A DNA stretch of 64,000 bases, taken from contig JAJFKU010000017.1 of the NCBI GenBank assembly GCA_021773035.1, positions 1-64,000 of the forward strand, read 5' to 3'. The notes under the pieces are model-generated. The model had not been told where the DNA came from, ran no database searches, and was given only the letters and a program-made list of their open reading frames with translations. The stretch is from Woeseiaceae bacterium. Lineage in GTDB: Bacteria > Pseudomonadota > Gammaproteobacteria > Steroidobacterales > Woeseiaceae. Below are positions 44,202 through 54,805 of this stretch, piece by piece; position 1 is the first letter of the stretch, and every line of letters begins with the position of its first letter. The position numbers were made by a program, and so were the translations under genes.

Positions 44202-45974
44202 TTACTCGCTGCGCGGTGCCCGCAGTCGAATGCCCGTTTCCTTGAGCTGCTCGGCCGACACCTCGCCCGGTGCGTTGGTCAATGGGCAACTCGCGGTTTG
44301 GGTCTTCGGAAACGCGATGACGTCACGAATGCTGTCGGCGCCGGCCATCAGCATGACGATGCGATCGAGCCCGAACGCGACACCGCCGTGTGGCGGGCAA
44401 CCATACTGCAGCGCTTCCAGCAGAAAACCAAATTTTTCATCGGCTTCCTCTTCGCTGATGCCGAGCAATTCAAACACCGCCGCCTGAATGGCCTGATCGT
44501 GGATTCGTATCGAGCCACCGCCGATCTCGGAACCGTTAAGCACCATGTCGTAAGCCCGGGACAAGGCATTGCCCGCATCCGCCCTCAGCGCTTCGGCATC
44601 GTTAAGCGCCGGCGCGGTGAACGGATGGTGCAGCGCCGTCCAGCGACCGCTGGTCTTGTCCTTTTCGAACATCGGGAAATCGACAACCCACAGCGGCGCC
44701 CAGCCTTCGCCAACCAGCCCGCGGTCTTCGCCAACTTTCACGCGCAGCGCGCCGAGCGCATCGTTCACGATTCGCGCTTTGTCCGCGCCGAAGAAAATCA
44801 GGTCGCCGGTTTTGGCGCCCGTGCGCTCGACGATGCCCGCTACCGCATCGTCCGGCAGGAACTTCAGAATCGGCGACTGCAGTCCGTCGCGACCCGCCTC
44901 GATATCGTTGACCTTGATGTACGCGAGGCCCTTGGCGCCGTAACGACCGACATAGGCCGTGTAGTCGTCGATGACCTTACGGCTCATCTCAGCTCCACCG
45001 GGCACGCACAACGCGGCAACGCGACCTTCGGGGTCTGAAGCCGGCCCGGCAAATACCTTGAATTCGACCGAACTCATGAGATCGGCGACTTCGATCAATT
45101 CGAGATCGATGCGTAAATCGGGTTTGTCCGAACCGTAACGCTGCATGGCTTCCGCGTAGGTCATACGCGGGAAAGACTCCGCCAGTTCAACGCCCATGGT
45201 CTCGCGGAAGAGACAGCGAACCATCTCCTCCATGGTGCCCATAACCGCCTCTTCGTCAACGAAACTCATCTCGACATCGAGCTGCGTGAACTCGGGTTGA
45301 CGATCGGCACGCAGGTCTTCATCACGGAAACAGCGCACGATCTGGTAGTAACGGTCGAGGCCCGACATCATCAGCAGCTGCTTAAAAATCTGCGGCGACT
45401 GCGGCAACGCGAAAAACTCGCCCGGATGGGTACGGCTCGGAACGATGTAGTCGCGCGCACCCTCCGGCGTGGCCCTCGTCAGCATCGGCGTCTCGACGTC
45501 GATAAAACCGTGGCCGTCGAGGTAGTTGCGCATCGCAACCGTCACCTTATGCCGCAACATCAGGTTGCCCAACATGTTCTCGCGGCGCAGGTCGAGGTAG
45601 CGGTATTTCAGGCGAATATCTTCGTTGGCCTGCTCGTCATGATGAAACGGCGGGGTTTTCGACTTGTTTAGTATCTCAAGCTCATGCGCCAGAACCTCTA
45701 TCTGGCCGGTGCGCATATTCGGGTTTACCGTACCGTCCGGACGCGGTCGAACAACGCCTTTGACCTTCAGTACATATTCGGAACGAATGCGCTCGGCCGC
45801 GGCGAAAATCTGCGGCCGATCGGGATCGAAAACCACCTGCAGCAGGCCTTCGCGATCACGAAGATCGATGAATATGACGCCGCCGTGGTCACGACGCCGG
45901 TGAACCCAGCCGCAGACCTCGGCTTCCTGTCCGTTCAGAGACTCGTTGATCTCACCGCAATAATGGCTACGCAT
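44202..45974 (-). CDS. aspS: Aspartyl-tRNA synthetase
   Basis: A 590-residue bacterial-type class II synthetase that charges tRNA-Asp. The N-terminal OB-fold anticodon domain includes [24 protein letters not shown]. Class II motifs follow: [44 protein letters not shown] (motif 2) and [11 protein letters not shown] (motif 3). The GAD insertion domain (about 290-420) is present, as in bacterial AspRS. Length matches E. coli (590). Confidence 0.98.
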   Translation of the reverse strand: MRSHYCGEINESLNGQEAEVCGWVHRRRDHGGVIFIDLRDREGLLQVVFDPDRPQIFAAAERIRSEYVLKVKGVVRPRPDGTVNPNMRTGQIEVLAHELEILNKSKTPPFHHDEQANEDIRLKYRYLDLRRENMLGNLMLRHKVTVAMRNYLDGHGFIDVETPMLTRATPEGARDYIVPSRTHPGEFFALPQSPQIFKQLLMMSGLDRYYQIVRCFRDEDLRADRQPEFTQLDVEMSFVDEEAVMGTMEEMVRCLFRETMGVELAESFPRMTYAEAMQRYGSDKPDLRIDLELIEVADLMSSVEFKVFAGPASDPEGRVAALCVPGGAEMSRKVIDDYTAYVGRYGAKGLAYIKVNDIEAGRDGLQSPILKFLPDDAVAGIVERTGAKTGDLIFFGADKARIVNDALGALRVKVGEDRGLVGEGWAPLWVVDFPMFEKDKTSGRWTALHHPFTAPALNDAEALRADAGNALSRAYDMVLNGSEIGGGSIRIHDQAIQAAVFELLGISEEEADEKFGFLLEALQYGCPPHGGVAFGLDRIVMLMAGADSIRDVIAFPKTQTASCPLTNAPGEVSAEQLKETGIRLRAPRSE

Positions 45975-46070
45975 TGGATAACCCGGGGAAAAGCCTTTAA
46001 AAAAGAGGCGGAATGGTAAGGGCTGGGAGCCCGCTTATCAAGCGGGTTCGTCCGGCAGCTTGAGGGGCAA

Positions 46071-46712
46071 CTAGCCGGTCGGATCCTTATTCCAGACCGG
46101 CACCACGACGCCGAGCGAGATAATCATCTTCAGCGCCTCATCGACCTCCATATCCAGCTCGGTAATGTCCTTTCGCGGCACTACGATGATGAATCCGGAA
46201 GTTGGGTTCGGCGTTGTCGGCACGAAACAGCAAACGACATCCTCACCGGTTCGCCCCTGTATCTCTCCCAGCTCGGTCGCGGTCTGGAACGCGAGGCTAT
46301 AGAGCCCTTTCCGCGGATACTGGATCAGCAGTACTTTCTTGAAGGACTGGCTGGAATCGGAAAAAACGATCTCTGCAAAGTTCTTGGCGGCGGAATAGAT
46401 CGCCCTCACGACGGGGATGCGATCCAGTAGTGATTCCCATCCGCCGACAAACGCCCGCCCAACGAAGTTGGCAACGAGAACGCCGGTCAGCAAAACAACG
46501 ATAACGATCAGGATTACGCCGAAGCCGGGAATCTGGACAGGGTCCTCGGTACCGAACCAGTTTTGCAACAGCATGCTCGGCTGATACTCAACGGGAATAA
46601 GCCCGATTGACTTGTCCATCTGGCGGACGGCAAAACCAATCAACAGCAGGGTGGCGCCCAAGGGAATCCAGACAAGCAGCCCGGCAACCAGGTATCGCCG
46701 TAAGCGTTTCAA
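46071..46712 (-). CDS. DUF502 membrane protein
   Basis: A 213-residue DUF502-family protein with two N-terminal transmembrane segments (about 7-30 and 58-82) and a C-terminal soluble domain with VRAIYSAAKNFAEIVF, VLLIQYPRKGLYSLAFQT and CCFVPTTPNPTSGFIIVVPRKDI, all typical of the family. The molecular function of the family is not established to my knowledge. Its start overlaps the FmdB-type gene by 4 bp, and aspS follows; this FmdB-DUF502-aspS order recurs in Gammaproteobacteria as I recall. Confidence 0.9.
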   Translation of the reverse strand: MKRLRRYLVAGLLVWIPLGATLLLIGFAVRQMDKSIGLIPVEYQPSMLLQNWFGTEDPVQIPGFGVILIVIVVLLTGVLVANFVGRAFVGGWESLLDRIPVVRAIYSAAKNFAEIVFSDSSQSFKKVLLIQYPRKGLYSLAFQTATELGEIQGRTGEDVVCCFVPTTPNPTSGFIIVVPRKDITELDMEVDEALKMIISLGVVVPVWNKDPTG

Positions 46713-47044
46713 GCGGACGCCGCTTTACTGTCAGTCGACTTCTTCGCTTCTGCTTTCTTCTCGGGCTTGTCCGACTTGTCCGATTTCTCCGATTTCTCCG
46801 ATTTCTCCGATTTCTTGCTATCCGGTTTCTTATCCGAGTCGCCGGCGATATTGCGCTGGTCGCCGGTCTTGAAGTCGGTCTCGTACCAGCCCTTGCCCTT
46901 CAGGCGAAACTTGGGCGCGGACAGCTGCTTTTGCAGCGCAGCCTCGCCACATTCCGGGCAGTCAACCAGTCTGGGTTCACTAATTTTCTGCAAGGCATCG
47001 AACGAATGTTCGCAACTCTTGCAGGCGTATCCATAAATCGGCAT
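46709..47044 (-). CDS. FmdB-type zinc-ribbon protein with Ser/Glu/Lys repeat tail
   Basis: A 111-residue small regulatory-type protein. The N-terminal CxxC...CxxC zinc ribbon has Cys8, Cys11, Cys29 and Cys32 (PIYGYACKSCEH, then VDCPECG), followed by the FRLKGKGWYETDF segment of the family. The C-terminal ~45 residues are low-complexity and charged, with (SEK)n/(SDK)n repeats encoded by 9-bp tandem units. I choose the second of two adjacent ATG codons. It overlaps the DUF502 gene by 4 bp. Function is not established. Confidence 0.88.
   Translation of the reverse strand: MPIYGYACKSCEHSFDALQKISEPRLVDCPECGEAALQKQLSAPKFRLKGKGWYETDFKTGDQRNIAGDSDKKPDSKKSEKSEKSEKSDKSDKPEKKAEAKKSTDSKAASA
46770..46814. 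repeat. 9-bp tandem repeat inside the FmdB-type gene
   Basis: Five consecutive units of TCCGATTTC (the first being TCCGACTTG) encode the repeated Ser-Glu/Asp-Lys tripeptides on the minus strand. The number of units may vary between strains by slippage without breaking the frame. Confidence 0.9.
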
Positions 47045-47107
47045 CAAAAAACTCCGTCTCTACCTGGTCGCCGAAGGTCGCGCATTATATCTCAGAAGCC
47101 GCGCCGG

Positions 47108-49687
47108 TCACGCGGCATTCTGAAACTCCAGCCGGTCGTCCTCGACGCCAACCTCGATCAGATCGCCGGGCTTGAACTTGCCCTGCAAGATCTCCTGAGC
47201 CAGCGGATTCTCGACCTGCTGCTGGATAGCCCGCTTCAGGGGCCGCGCACCGTAAACCGGGTCGAAGCCTGCGTCCGCGAGCTTGTCCCGGGCCGCTTCG
47301 GACAGGCTGATTCGCATATCGCGCTCAGCGAGGCGGTCGTGCAGATAACCCAGCTGAATATCCACGATCTTGCGGATATGCTCGCGCCCCAGCGGGTGAA
47401 ACACGACCAGATCGTCGATTCGATTGATGAACTCCGGCCGGAAATGACTGCCGACGACCTCCATGACCGCGCCCTTCATCGCCTCGTAATTGTCCTCGCC
47501 CGCCATCTCCTGAATCAGCTGCGAGCCGAGGTTTGACGTCATAACAATAACCGCATTGCGGAAATCGACGGTGCGGCCCTGACCGTCGGTCAGCCGCCCA
47601 TCGTCCAGCACCTGCAGCAATACGTTGAATACATCCGGATGCGCTTTTTCCACTTCGTCAAGAAGAATGACGGAATACGGGCGGCGACGAACTGCCTCTG
47701 TGAGATAGCCGCCCTCTTCATAACCGACGTAACCTGGAGGCGCTCCGATCAGCCTCGCCACGGAATGCTTCTCCATGAACTCCGACATATCCAGCCGCAC
47801 CATCGCCTCGTCCGTATCGAACATGAAGTCGGCGAGTGCTTTGGTCAGCTCGGTCTTACCGACACCGGTAGGACCAAGAAACAGGAATGAACCGATCGGG
47901 CGCTTCGGATCGGACAGGCCCGCCCGCGAGCGACGAATCGCGTTCGCGACGACGGTGACGGCTTCCTGCTGGCCGACGACCCGCTGTTGCACGACCGATT
48001 CCATCTGCAGCAGCTTGTCTTTTTCGCCTTCCAGCATTTTGCTGACCGGAATACCGGTCCACTTCGAGACGATCTCGGCGACTTCTTCCTCTGTCACATT
48101 GTTGCGCAACAGGGTGTTTTCCCTGTGCTCGACCTGCATGGCGTCTTCGAGCTGCTTTTCCAGCTCGGGAATACGGCCGTACTGCAGCTCTGACATACGT
48201 GCGAGATCGTTCGCCCGATGCGCCGTCTCGAGTTCGAGGCGTGCCCGTTCGATCTCTTCCTTTATATGTGTCGCGCCCTGCATCGCGGCTTTCTCGGACT
48301 TCCAGATCTCATCGAGATCGGCGAACTCCCTTTCCAGCCCGCCAAGCTGCGACTCGATATCGAGCAGGCGTTTTGCCGACGCGTCGTCCGACTCTTTCTT
48401 CAAAGCCTCGCGCTCGATTTTGAGCTGAATAATGCGCCGCTCCAGACGGTCCATTTCTTCCGGCTTCGAATCGATTTCGATGCGGATGCGCGACGCGGCC
48501 TCGTCAATGAGGTCGATGGCCTTGTCGGGCAACTGCCGGTCACTGATGTAGCGATGTGACAGGGTCGCGGCGGCCACGATCGCCGGGTCGGTAATTTCAA
48601 CGCCGTGATGAACCTCGTAGCGTTCCTTGAGGCCACGCAGAATCGCGATCGTATCCTCGACCGTCGGTTCTTCAATCAGCACTTTTTGAAACCGCCGCTC
48701 AAGCGCTGCGTCCTTTTCCAGGTACTGGCGGTACTCGTTCAGCGTCGTCGCGCCGACGCAGTGCAGCTCACCGCGGGCAAGCGCCGGCTTTAGCATGTTG
48801 CCGGCGTCCATCGAACCTTCCGCCTTTCCGGCGCCGACCACCGTGTGCAATTCATCGATGAACAGGATGACCTGGCCTTCCTGCTTCGACAGGTCGCTGA
48901 GCACGCCCTTGAGCCGCTCTTCGAATTCACCGCGAAACTTGGCACCAGCGATCAGCGCGCCCATATCGAGTGACAGAATGCGCTTGCCGCGCAGGCCTTC
49001 AGGGACTTCGTTGTTAACGATGCGCTGTGCGAGGCCTTCGAGGATCGCGGTTTTGCCGACGCCGGGCTCACCGACAAGGACCGGGTTGTTCTTCGTGCGG
49101 CGCTGCAATATCTGGATCGTGCGACGAATCTCGTCATCGCGGCCGATGATCGGGTCCAGCTTTCCCTGTTCCGCCCGCTCGGTCAGATCGATCGTAAACT
49201 TCTCCAGCGCCTGGCGTGTATCTTCTGCGTTGGGGTCGTTCACCTGCTGTCCGCCGCGCAGTTCGTCAATGGCCTTCTCGACCGCGCCCTTCACGGCGCC
49301 GGCCTGTTCCAGCGTTGCCTTCAGCGGCGATTTCGCATCGAGAGCGGCCAGTACGAACAACTCGCTCGAAATGAACTGGTCCTCGCGTTCCTGCGCGAAT
49401 TTGTCGGTGATATTAAAGAGTTTGCTCAGATCGTTACCGATATGAACCTCACCGCCGGCACCCTCTACTTTCGGCAGGCGGTCGATGGCATCGCCCAGCT
49501 GCGAGCGCAGCAGATTCGCGTTGACACCGGCCTTGGTCAGCAGACCGCGGATGCTGCCACCCTGTTGGTCGAGCAAAGCCACCATCAGGTGGGCCGGCTC
49601 AATGAACTGATGATCCTGGCCCACGGCCAGCGACTGCGCATCAGCAAGCGCCAGTTGAAATTTACTTGTCAGTTTGTCCAAACGCAT
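47108..49687 (-). CDS. clpB: Disaggregase ClpB
   Basis: An 859-residue AAA+ chaperone that rescues aggregated proteins with DnaK. It has the N-terminal Clp repeat domain, a first ATPase with Walker A GEPGVGKT, a coiled-coil middle domain (about 405-525, with [25 protein letters not shown]) and a second ATPase with GPTGVGKT and a sensor-2 [10 protein letters not shown]. The middle domain distinguishes ClpB from ClpA. Length matches E. coli (857). Confidence 0.98.
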   Translation of the reverse strand: MRLDKLTSKFQLALADAQSLAVGQDHQFIEPAHLMVALLDQQGGSIRGLLTKAGVNANLLRSQLGDAIDRLPKVEGAGGEVHIGNDLSKLFNITDKFAQEREDQFISSELFVLAALDAKSPLKATLEQAGAVKGAVEKAIDELRGGQQVNDPNAEDTRQALEKFTIDLTERAEQGKLDPIIGRDDEIRRTIQILQRRTKNNPVLVGEPGVGKTAILEGLAQRIVNNEVPEGLRGKRILSLDMGALIAGAKFRGEFEERLKGVLSDLSKQEGQVILFIDELHTVVGAGKAEGSMDAGNMLKPALARGELHCVGATTLNEYRQYLEKDAALERRFQKVLIEEPTVEDTIAILRGLKERYEVHHGVEITDPAIVAAATLSHRYISDRQLPDKAIDLIDEAASRIRIEIDSKPEEMDRLERRIIQLKIEREALKKESDDASAKRLLDIESQLGGLEREFADLDEIWKSEKAAMQGATHIKEEIERARLELETAHRANDLARMSELQYGRIPELEKQLEDAMQVEHRENTLLRNNVTEEEVAEIVSKWTGIPVSKMLEGEKDKLLQMESVVQQRVVGQQEAVTVVANAIRRSRAGLSDPKRPIGSFLFLGPTGVGKTELTKALADFMFDTDEAMVRLDMSEFMEKHSVARLIGAPPGYVGYEEGGYLTEAVRRRPYSVILLDEVEKAHPDVFNVLLQVLDDGRLTDGQGRTVDFRNAVIVMTSNLGSQLIQEMAGEDNYEAMKGAVMEVVGSHFRPEFINRIDDLVVFHPLGREHIRKIVDIQLGYLHDRLAERDMRISLSEAARDKLADAGFDPVYGARPLKRAIQQQVENPLAQEILQGKFKPGDLIEVGVEDDRLEFQNAA

Positions 49688-49757
49688 CCTGAACTCCCAA
49701 AGCCGTTTATCGGCATCGCCCTAAACTGCCCCATAAATTGCGGCTGCGAGGTCGATT

Positions 49758-50414
49758 TCAAGGGGCCTGCAGTCCAATGAAACTCACCAGGCGACCGCAA
49801 TCGGGATCGCGTCGATACGAATAAAAACGGTGTTCATCGATAAAGGTACAAAATCCACCGCCATAGACTTCGCTCACACCGGCGGCGACCAGCCGAAGGC
49901 GCCCAAGGCGGTACAAATCTGCCTGCCAACGACCCTTGTCGTTGACCTCAAAACAGGACTCGGCCTCTGTGTGGACGGCGAGAAACGCGTCCCTGACCTC
50001 GCCCCCGACTTCGAACGAAGGCTGAGATATCGCCGGCCCGAGCCAGGCCAGCACCTCGCCCGGACTCACCGCCATCTTCGCCACCGCATTCTCGATAACA
50101 CCGGCGGCCAGCCCGCGCCAGCCGGCATGCACGGCGGCAACCGTCCCGCCGTCTGTCGAACACAGCAGGACCGGCAGGCAATCGGCGGTCCTGATAACAC
50201 ATACGGTTGCCGCGGAACGGCTGACGGAGCCATCCGCAGCAGGTGGGGCCTTGAAAGCGCCGGCTGTCACGACGTCGGCGCCGTGCATCTGTTTAAGCCA
50301 ACAGGGATCACCCGGCAGGTTTACGTCGTCGATACCGCCGTTGCGCAGGGTCGTGCCGGCAACGATGTTTTCCGGTGCCGGCCAGTCGGCGATAATGCAA
50401 TCAGACTTCACCAA
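49758..50414 (-). CDS. pgeF: Peptidoglycan editing factor PgeF (YfiH family)
   Basis: A 218-residue YfiH-family purine nucleoside phosphorylase/laccase-like enzyme, known as PgeF. The metal-site residues are in KQMHGADVV (His), IRTADCLPVLL (Cys) and AAVHAGWRGLAAGV (His). In E. coli it keeps L-Ser from replacing L-Ala in muropeptides. It overlaps rluD by 14 bp; the order rluD-pgeF-clpB is the classical one. Confidence 0.94.
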   Translation of the reverse strand: MVKSDCIIADWPAPENIVAGTTLRNGGIDDVNLPGDPCWLKQMHGADVVTAGAFKAPPAADGSVSRSAATVCVIRTADCLPVLLCSTDGGTVAAVHAGWRGLAAGVIENAVAKMAVSPGEVLAWLGPAISQPSFEVGGEVRDAFLAVHTEAESCFEVNDKGRWQADLYRLGRLRLVAAGVSEVYGGGFCTFIDEHRFYSYRRDPDCGRLVSFIGLQAP

Positions 50415-51354
50415 AGCCCCGGCGCATGATGTCGATCAGCGTTTGGAAATCTTTCGGCGGATCGATCTCCAGATCGAGTACCTGCCCGCTGACCGGATGC
50501 TCGAAGGTCAGCCGTGCTGCGTGCAGCGCCTGTCGTTTGAAGTGTCGCAGCACCTGGATCAGTTCATCGGTCGCGCCCTTGGGCAGGGCCAGCCGGCCGC
50601 CATAGACCTGGTCGCCGACGAGCGCGTGGCGGCGGTGGGCGAAATGCACCCGAATCTGGTGGGTGCGCCCGGTTTCGAGCTGCACGCTGACGTAGGTGAA
50701 GGCGGCAAAGCGCTCTTTCACCGTGTAATGCGTCACGGCAGGTTTGCCGTTCTGCTGCACACTCTGTCGTTTGCGGTCGACGGGATGCCGGGCAAGCGGC
50801 TCGCGGATCGTACCGCCGCCGGTCAGGACACCGTTGCAAACGGCAAGATAGTGTCTGGATATGTCGCGATCGGCGAGCAGTCGAACAAGTGCCGTATGCG
50901 CCGTCAGGGTCTTCGCCACCAGCAGCAAACCGCTGGTGTCCTTGTCCAGGCGGTGCACGATACCCGCACGCGGCACTTCCTCGAGCGCCGGAGCATGGTG
51001 CAAAAGCCCGTTCATCAGGGTCCCGGCGGCGTTCCCGGCCCCCGGATGAACCACCAGACCGGCAGGTTTGTTGACCACCAGCAAGTCGTCGTCTTCGTAG
51101 CTGATAGCAAGCGTAATCGGCTCTGCTTCGGCCCTGACATTGATCTCGGCCTGCGGCTCCAGGCTGACCCGCTCACCGCCGGAAACAGCGTCACGTGGCC
51201 GTTTCGGCCCATCCTGCACCGTGATCGCGCCGCTCAGGAGCCAGTCCTTGAGGCGACTCCTCGAATACTCAGGAAACATACGCGCCAGCGCCTGGTCCAA
51301 TCTCAGGCCAGCGAACTCGGCGGGTATCGTGGCAATTTGCTTTTCGGCACTCAT
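50401..51354 (-). CDS. rluD: 23S rRNA pseudouridine synthase RluD
   Basis: A 317-residue RluA-family pseudouridine synthase. An N-terminal S4 RNA-binding domain (about 16-75, LRLDQALARMFPEYSRSRLKDW) precedes the catalytic domain, whose nucleophile Asp137 lies in GIVHRLDKDTSGLLLVAK. RTHQIRVHFAHRRHALVGDQVYGG follows. RluD modifies helix 69 of 23S rRNA (positions 1911, 1915 and 1917). It is divergent from bamD, as in E. coli. Confidence 0.95.
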   Translation of the reverse strand: MSAEKQIATIPAEFAGLRLDQALARMFPEYSRSRLKDWLLSGAITVQDGPKRPRDAVSGGERVSLEPQAEINVRAEAEPITLAISYEDDDLLVVNKPAGLVVHPGAGNAAGTLMNGLLHHAPALEEVPRAGIVHRLDKDTSGLLLVAKTLTAHTALVRLLADRDISRHYLAVCNGVLTGGGTIREPLARHPVDRKRQSVQQNGKPAVTHYTVKERFAAFTYVSVQLETGRTHQIRVHFAHRRHALVGDQVYGGRLALPKGATDELIQVLRHFKRQALHAARLTFEHPVSGQVLDLEIDPPKDFQTLIDIMRRGFGEV

Positions 51355-51447
51355 GATTAGGCTCTAGTTTACGGTATACTCGCCGACCTTAAATCTCCAA
51401 GACAATCGCCCCGACGGCTTTGGCGACACCCAGAGAAAGACGACAGT

Positions 51448-52233
51448 ATGCAACGTAAAGCACGACTCAACCCGGTATTTTTTCGACACGCGCGGCGACT
51501 CCCAAGGTTGCTCGTAGTCGCCCTGCTTAGCGGCAGCCTGCTGGCCTGCGCCGGCAACGACGAGGTCCAGACCGAGGTCCAGAACATCACCGAGGCCTAC
51601 GAAACTGCGCAAGAATCCATTGCCCGCAAAAACTATCGCAAGGGCATTCAGATTTTCGAAGCTATCCAGGCCCGCTACCCATTCAGCGATCTTTCCCGCC
51701 AGATCCAGCTTGAGCTGTTACACGCCTATTACCAGAGCGGCGAGCGTGAGCAGGCGATTGAAACTGCCGACACTTTTATCCGGGAAAACCCCATACACGC
51801 GCGCGTCGACTATGCACTCTATATCAAGGGGCTCTCTTACTATGAGAGTCAGGCCGGATTCCTGGAACGCTGGTTCAAGCGTGATACGACCAAGCGCCCG
51901 CCCATCGAGGTGGATCTCGCCTACACGACACTGCGGCGCCTCGTCGAGCGTTATCCGGACAGCGAATACTCGGCCGATGCCGAACAGCGCATGCTCGCGA
52001 TCAAAGAACGCCTGTGCGACTACGAGAACCACGTTGCCGACTACTATTTGCGCCGCGGCGCTTACATCGCGGCGGCAAATCGGGCCAGGGCCGCGCTCGA
52101 AGCCTACAATGGCGCTACCGGCAACAGAACATCGCTGCAGATCATGGTAGCGGCCTACGACAAACTCGGCATGACCGATCTGGCGGCGGACGCACGACGA
52201 GTCCTGGACAGCAATTTCCCCAACGATGGCTAG
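51448..52233 (+). CDS. bamD: Outer-membrane assembly lipoprotein BamD
   Basis: A 261-residue BamD (ComL/YfiO), a lipoprotein of the beta-barrel assembly machine. The N-terminus is an unusually long and basic signal sequence (residues 1-30), with lipobox LLAC and lipidated Cys33 or so. Five tetratricopeptide repeats follow, including AQESIARKNYRKGIQIFEAIQARYPFSDL (shown in part) and the LERYPDSEYSADAEQRM-like unit. Length is close to E. coli (245). It is divergent from rluD and convergent with nadE. Confidence 0.95.
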   Translation: MQRKARLNPVFFRHARRLPRLLVVALLSGSLLACAGNDEVQTEVQNITEAYETAQESIARKNYRKGIQIFEAIQARYPFSDLSRQIQLELLHAYYQSGEREQAIETADTFIRENPIHARVDYALYIKGLSYYESQAGFLERWFKRDTTKRPPIEVDLAYTTLRRLVERYPDSEYSADAEQRMLAIKERLCDYENHVADYYLRRGAYIAAANRARAALEAYNGATGNRTSLQIMVAAYDKLGMTDLAADARRVLDSNFPNDG

Positions 52234-52248
52234 CCGTCAACGGCCGGT

Positions 52249-53883
52249 TTATGTACGCGGAAATCTGTAACCGGAGGTAATGGGATAGCGCCAGTCGCGA
52301 CCGAACGCCCGGCCGCTGATACGCACTCCGGGCGGCGCCTGACGCCGCTTGTATTCATTGCGCTTCACCATTTCCAGAACGCGCACGACGGTATCGCGAT
52401 CGAAGCCTCGCCGGGTAATTTCCGCTACCGATAGATCTTCTTCGATAAAAGCCTCGAGAATAGGATCGAGAATGGCGTAGTCCGGCAGCGAATCGCTGTC
52501 CTTCTGATCCGGTCTCAGCTCAGCCGAGGGCTCGCGCGTTATGACCCGCTCAGGAATAGCATCGCCAAGGCTGTTGCGATAGCGTGCGAGTCGATAAACC
52601 ATCGTCTTGCTGCAATCCTTAATCGGCGCAAAGCCGCCCGCCATATCGCCGTACAGGGTTGCATAGCCGACCGCCATTTCGCTCTTATTACCCGTCGAGA
52701 GCAGCATACGGCCGGTCTTGTTCGAGATCGCCATCAGCAGCAAACCGCGACACCGCGCCTGAATATTTTCCTCCGTCGCATCCGGCTCGCGCTCACCGAG
52801 TACGGGGGCCAATTGCGCGATAGTGGCTTCATACATCGGCCCTATCGGTATGACGTCGTAACCGAAACCCATCGTCCGCGACTGTTTCGCCGCGTCTTCC
52901 TGGCTCATATCCGATGTGTAGCGAAACGGCATCATCACCGCACGCACACGATCCGCGCCAACGGCATCGCAGGCGATTGCCGCAACCAGCGCCGAGTCGA
53001 TGCCACCGGAAAGGCCGAGGACCACGCCGGGGAAACCGTGTTTACGTATGTAGTCGCTCGTGCCCGTAACGAGTGCCTTGTAGACACTGGCCTCGACACC
53101 GAGATCGGCCTCGCAGGAACCGGACTCGGGAATCACACCGGATGCTGAGGCCCTGAGCGTAATGGCATGCAGTCCTTCGTCAAATGCCGGCGCTCGAAAA
53201 CATATCTCGCCATTGGCGTCCATGACGAACGAACCGCCATCGAACACCAGTTCGTCCTGACCCCCGACCATGTTGACGTAGACCACGGGAATCTGGGTCT
53301 CCGAAATGCGCTGCCGAAGCTGCGACTCCCGGTTCGACTGAGCGCCCAACTCGTAGGGGGAACCGTTGATCGCGATGATGCATTCGGCGCCCGCGCTCCG
53401 ACTCGACGCCAGTGGCCCCCGACTCCATACATCCTCGCAGATGTTCAGGCCGATACGAACCCCATTGAGCGCAAATACGGCCGCCTCCTTACCGCGCTTG
53501 AAGTAGCGCTCCTCGTCAAAAACGCTGTAGTTCGGCAACAGTTGTTTACGGTAATGCGCGAGGACTTTGCCGTCATTGAAAACGGCACAGGAATTGTAGA
53601 TGTCGTCGCCTTTATACTCGGGAAATCCGATCAACACGGCGATCCCGAATACGCGATTGCGAATCTCAGCGACGGCTTTTTCGACACCGTGTCTGAGTCC
53701 GGCGTGCAGCAGCAGGTCTTCGGGCGGGTAGCCGCAAACACTGAGCTCCGGGAAAACCACGAGATCCGCGCGCATCTCGTCGCGCGCGCGCGCGGCGTAG
53801 TCGACAATCTTCTGCACATTACCCGCAACATCGCCAACGGCCAGGTCAACCTGGGCCAGTGCGACTTTGACATTAGGGTTCAT
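52249..53883 (-). CDS. nadE: Glutamine-dependent NAD+ synthetase
   Basis: A 544-residue two-domain NAD synthetase. The N-terminal nitrilase/glutaminase domain (1 to about 250) has the Glu of VVFPELSVCGYPPEDLL, Lys in YRKQLLPNYSVFDE and Cys in IGLNICEDVW. The C-terminal ammonia-dependent synthetase domain has the PP-loop LGLSGGIDSALVAAIA and STGNKSEMAVGYATLYGDMAGGFAPIKD. It makes NAD+ from nicotinate adenine dinucleotide with glutamine as the nitrogen donor. It stands alone between bamD and sucD. Confidence 0.96.
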   Translation of the reverse strand: MNPNVKVALAQVDLAVGDVAGNVQKIVDYAARARDEMRADLVVFPELSVCGYPPEDLLLHAGLRHGVEKAVAEIRNRVFGIAVLIGFPEYKGDDIYNSCAVFNDGKVLAHYRKQLLPNYSVFDEERYFKRGKEAAVFALNGVRIGLNICEDVWSRGPLASSRSAGAECIIAINGSPYELGAQSNRESQLRQRISETQIPVVYVNMVGGQDELVFDGGSFVMDANGEICFRAPAFDEGLHAITLRASASGVIPESGSCEADLGVEASVYKALVTGTSDYIRKHGFPGVVLGLSGGIDSALVAAIACDAVGADRVRAVMMPFRYTSDMSQEDAAKQSRTMGFGYDVIPIGPMYEATIAQLAPVLGEREPDATEENIQARCRGLLLMAISNKTGRMLLSTGNKSEMAVGYATLYGDMAGGFAPIKDCSKTMVYRLARYRNSLGDAIPERVITREPSAELRPDQKDSDSLPDYAILDPILEAFIEEDLSVAEITRRGFDRDTVVRVLEMVKRNEYKRRQAPPGVRISGRAFGRDWRYPITSGYRFPRT

Positions 53884-53907
53884 CGTGTTGTTCGGGCCGG
53901 GTTTTCT

Positions 53908-54780
53908 TCAGTCGCCGATAACTTCCTGCATTTTCGAACCCAGTTCTGCCGGCGATCTCACGGTCGCAACGCCGGCAGCATCCAGCGCCTTGAACTTGTC
54001 TTCGGCCGTGCCTTTGCCGCCGGCGATAATCGCGCCCGCGTGTCCCATGCGTTTGCCGGGAGGCGCTGTGACGCCCGCGATGTACGCAACGACCGGCTTG
54101 CTCACGTTGCTTTGAATAAACTCAGCTGCGGCTTCCTCATCCGTACCGCCGATTTCGCCGACCATGATGATGCCGTCGGTATCCGGGTCGGCCTGGAACA
54201 ACTCGAGGCAATCGATAAAGTTCATGCCACGCACCGGGTCGCCACCAATACCGATACAGGTGCTCTGCCCCAGACCGTTCGTTGTCGTTTGATAGACCGC
54301 TTCGTAAGTCAGCGTTCCCGACCGCGAGACAACACCGATACGCCCGCGCTGGTGAATAAAGCCCGGCATGATGCCAATTTTGCATTCTTCCGGCGTAATG
54401 ATGCCCGGGCAATTCGGACCGATCAGGCGACAGTCGTAATCGCGCAATGCCGACTTCACTTTGACCATGTCGTTAACAGGGATGCCTTCCGTGATGCAGA
54501 CAACCAGTTCGACACCGGCGTCGGCCGCCTCGAGAATCGCGTCGGCTGCAAATGGCGGCGGTACGTAGATCATGCTGACATTCGCGCCGGTTTCGGCAAC
54601 CGCCGTCTGCACGGTGTTGTAAACCGGTACACCGAGATGCTCAGAGCCGCCGCGCCCCGGCGTTACGCCGGCAACGACTTTGGTGCCGTACTCGATACAC
54701 TGCTCAGTGTGAAACGAGCCCTGATTGCCGGTGATGCCCTGGCAGATAATCTTGCTGTCTTTGTTGACCAAAATACTCAT
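53908..54780 (-). CDS. sucD: Succinyl-CoA synthetase, alpha subunit
   Basis: A 290-residue TCA-cycle enzyme subunit. It has the CoA-binding Rossmann domain ([19 protein letters not shown]), the [11 protein letters not shown] segment and the phosphorylated His in [21 protein letters not shown]. With SucC it converts succinyl-CoA to succinate and makes ATP or GTP. It follows sucC by about 25 bp. Confidence 0.98.
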   Translation of the reverse strand: MSILVNKDSKIICQGITGNQGSFHTEQCIEYGTKVVAGVTPGRGGSEHLGVPVYNTVQTAVAETGANVSMIYVPPPFAADAILEAADAGVELVVCITEGIPVNDMVKVKSALRDYDCRLIGPNCPGIITPEECKIGIMPGFIHQRGRIGVVSRSGTLTYEAVYQTTTNGLGQSTCIGIGGDPVRGMNFIDCLELFQADPDTDGIIMVGEIGGTDEEAAAEFIQSNVSKPVVAYIAGVTAPPGKRMGHAGAIIAGGKGTAEDKFKALDAAGVATVRSPAELGSKMQEVIGD

Positions 54781-54805
54781 TAAAACGTCTCGTCAGAACT
54801 TGTTG

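Noticed and set aside
44160-45038. A 292-codon plus-strand frame
   Set aside because: It is antisense to aspS and shows no domain or credible start.
46033-46056. A hairpin (GCCCGCTT-ATC-AAGCGGGTT type) between aspS and the DUF502 gene
   Set aside because: The stem is real but no U-run follows in the transcribed direction, so I do not call it a terminator.
46770-46814. Tandem repeats considered as a CRISPR array
   Set aside because: The units are only 9 bp, contiguous and coding; there are no spacers and no cas genes in the window.
53167-54783. A 538-codon open frame on the plus strand
   Set aside because: It is antisense to nadE and sucD, which are certain; the translated sequence is low in recognisable structure.
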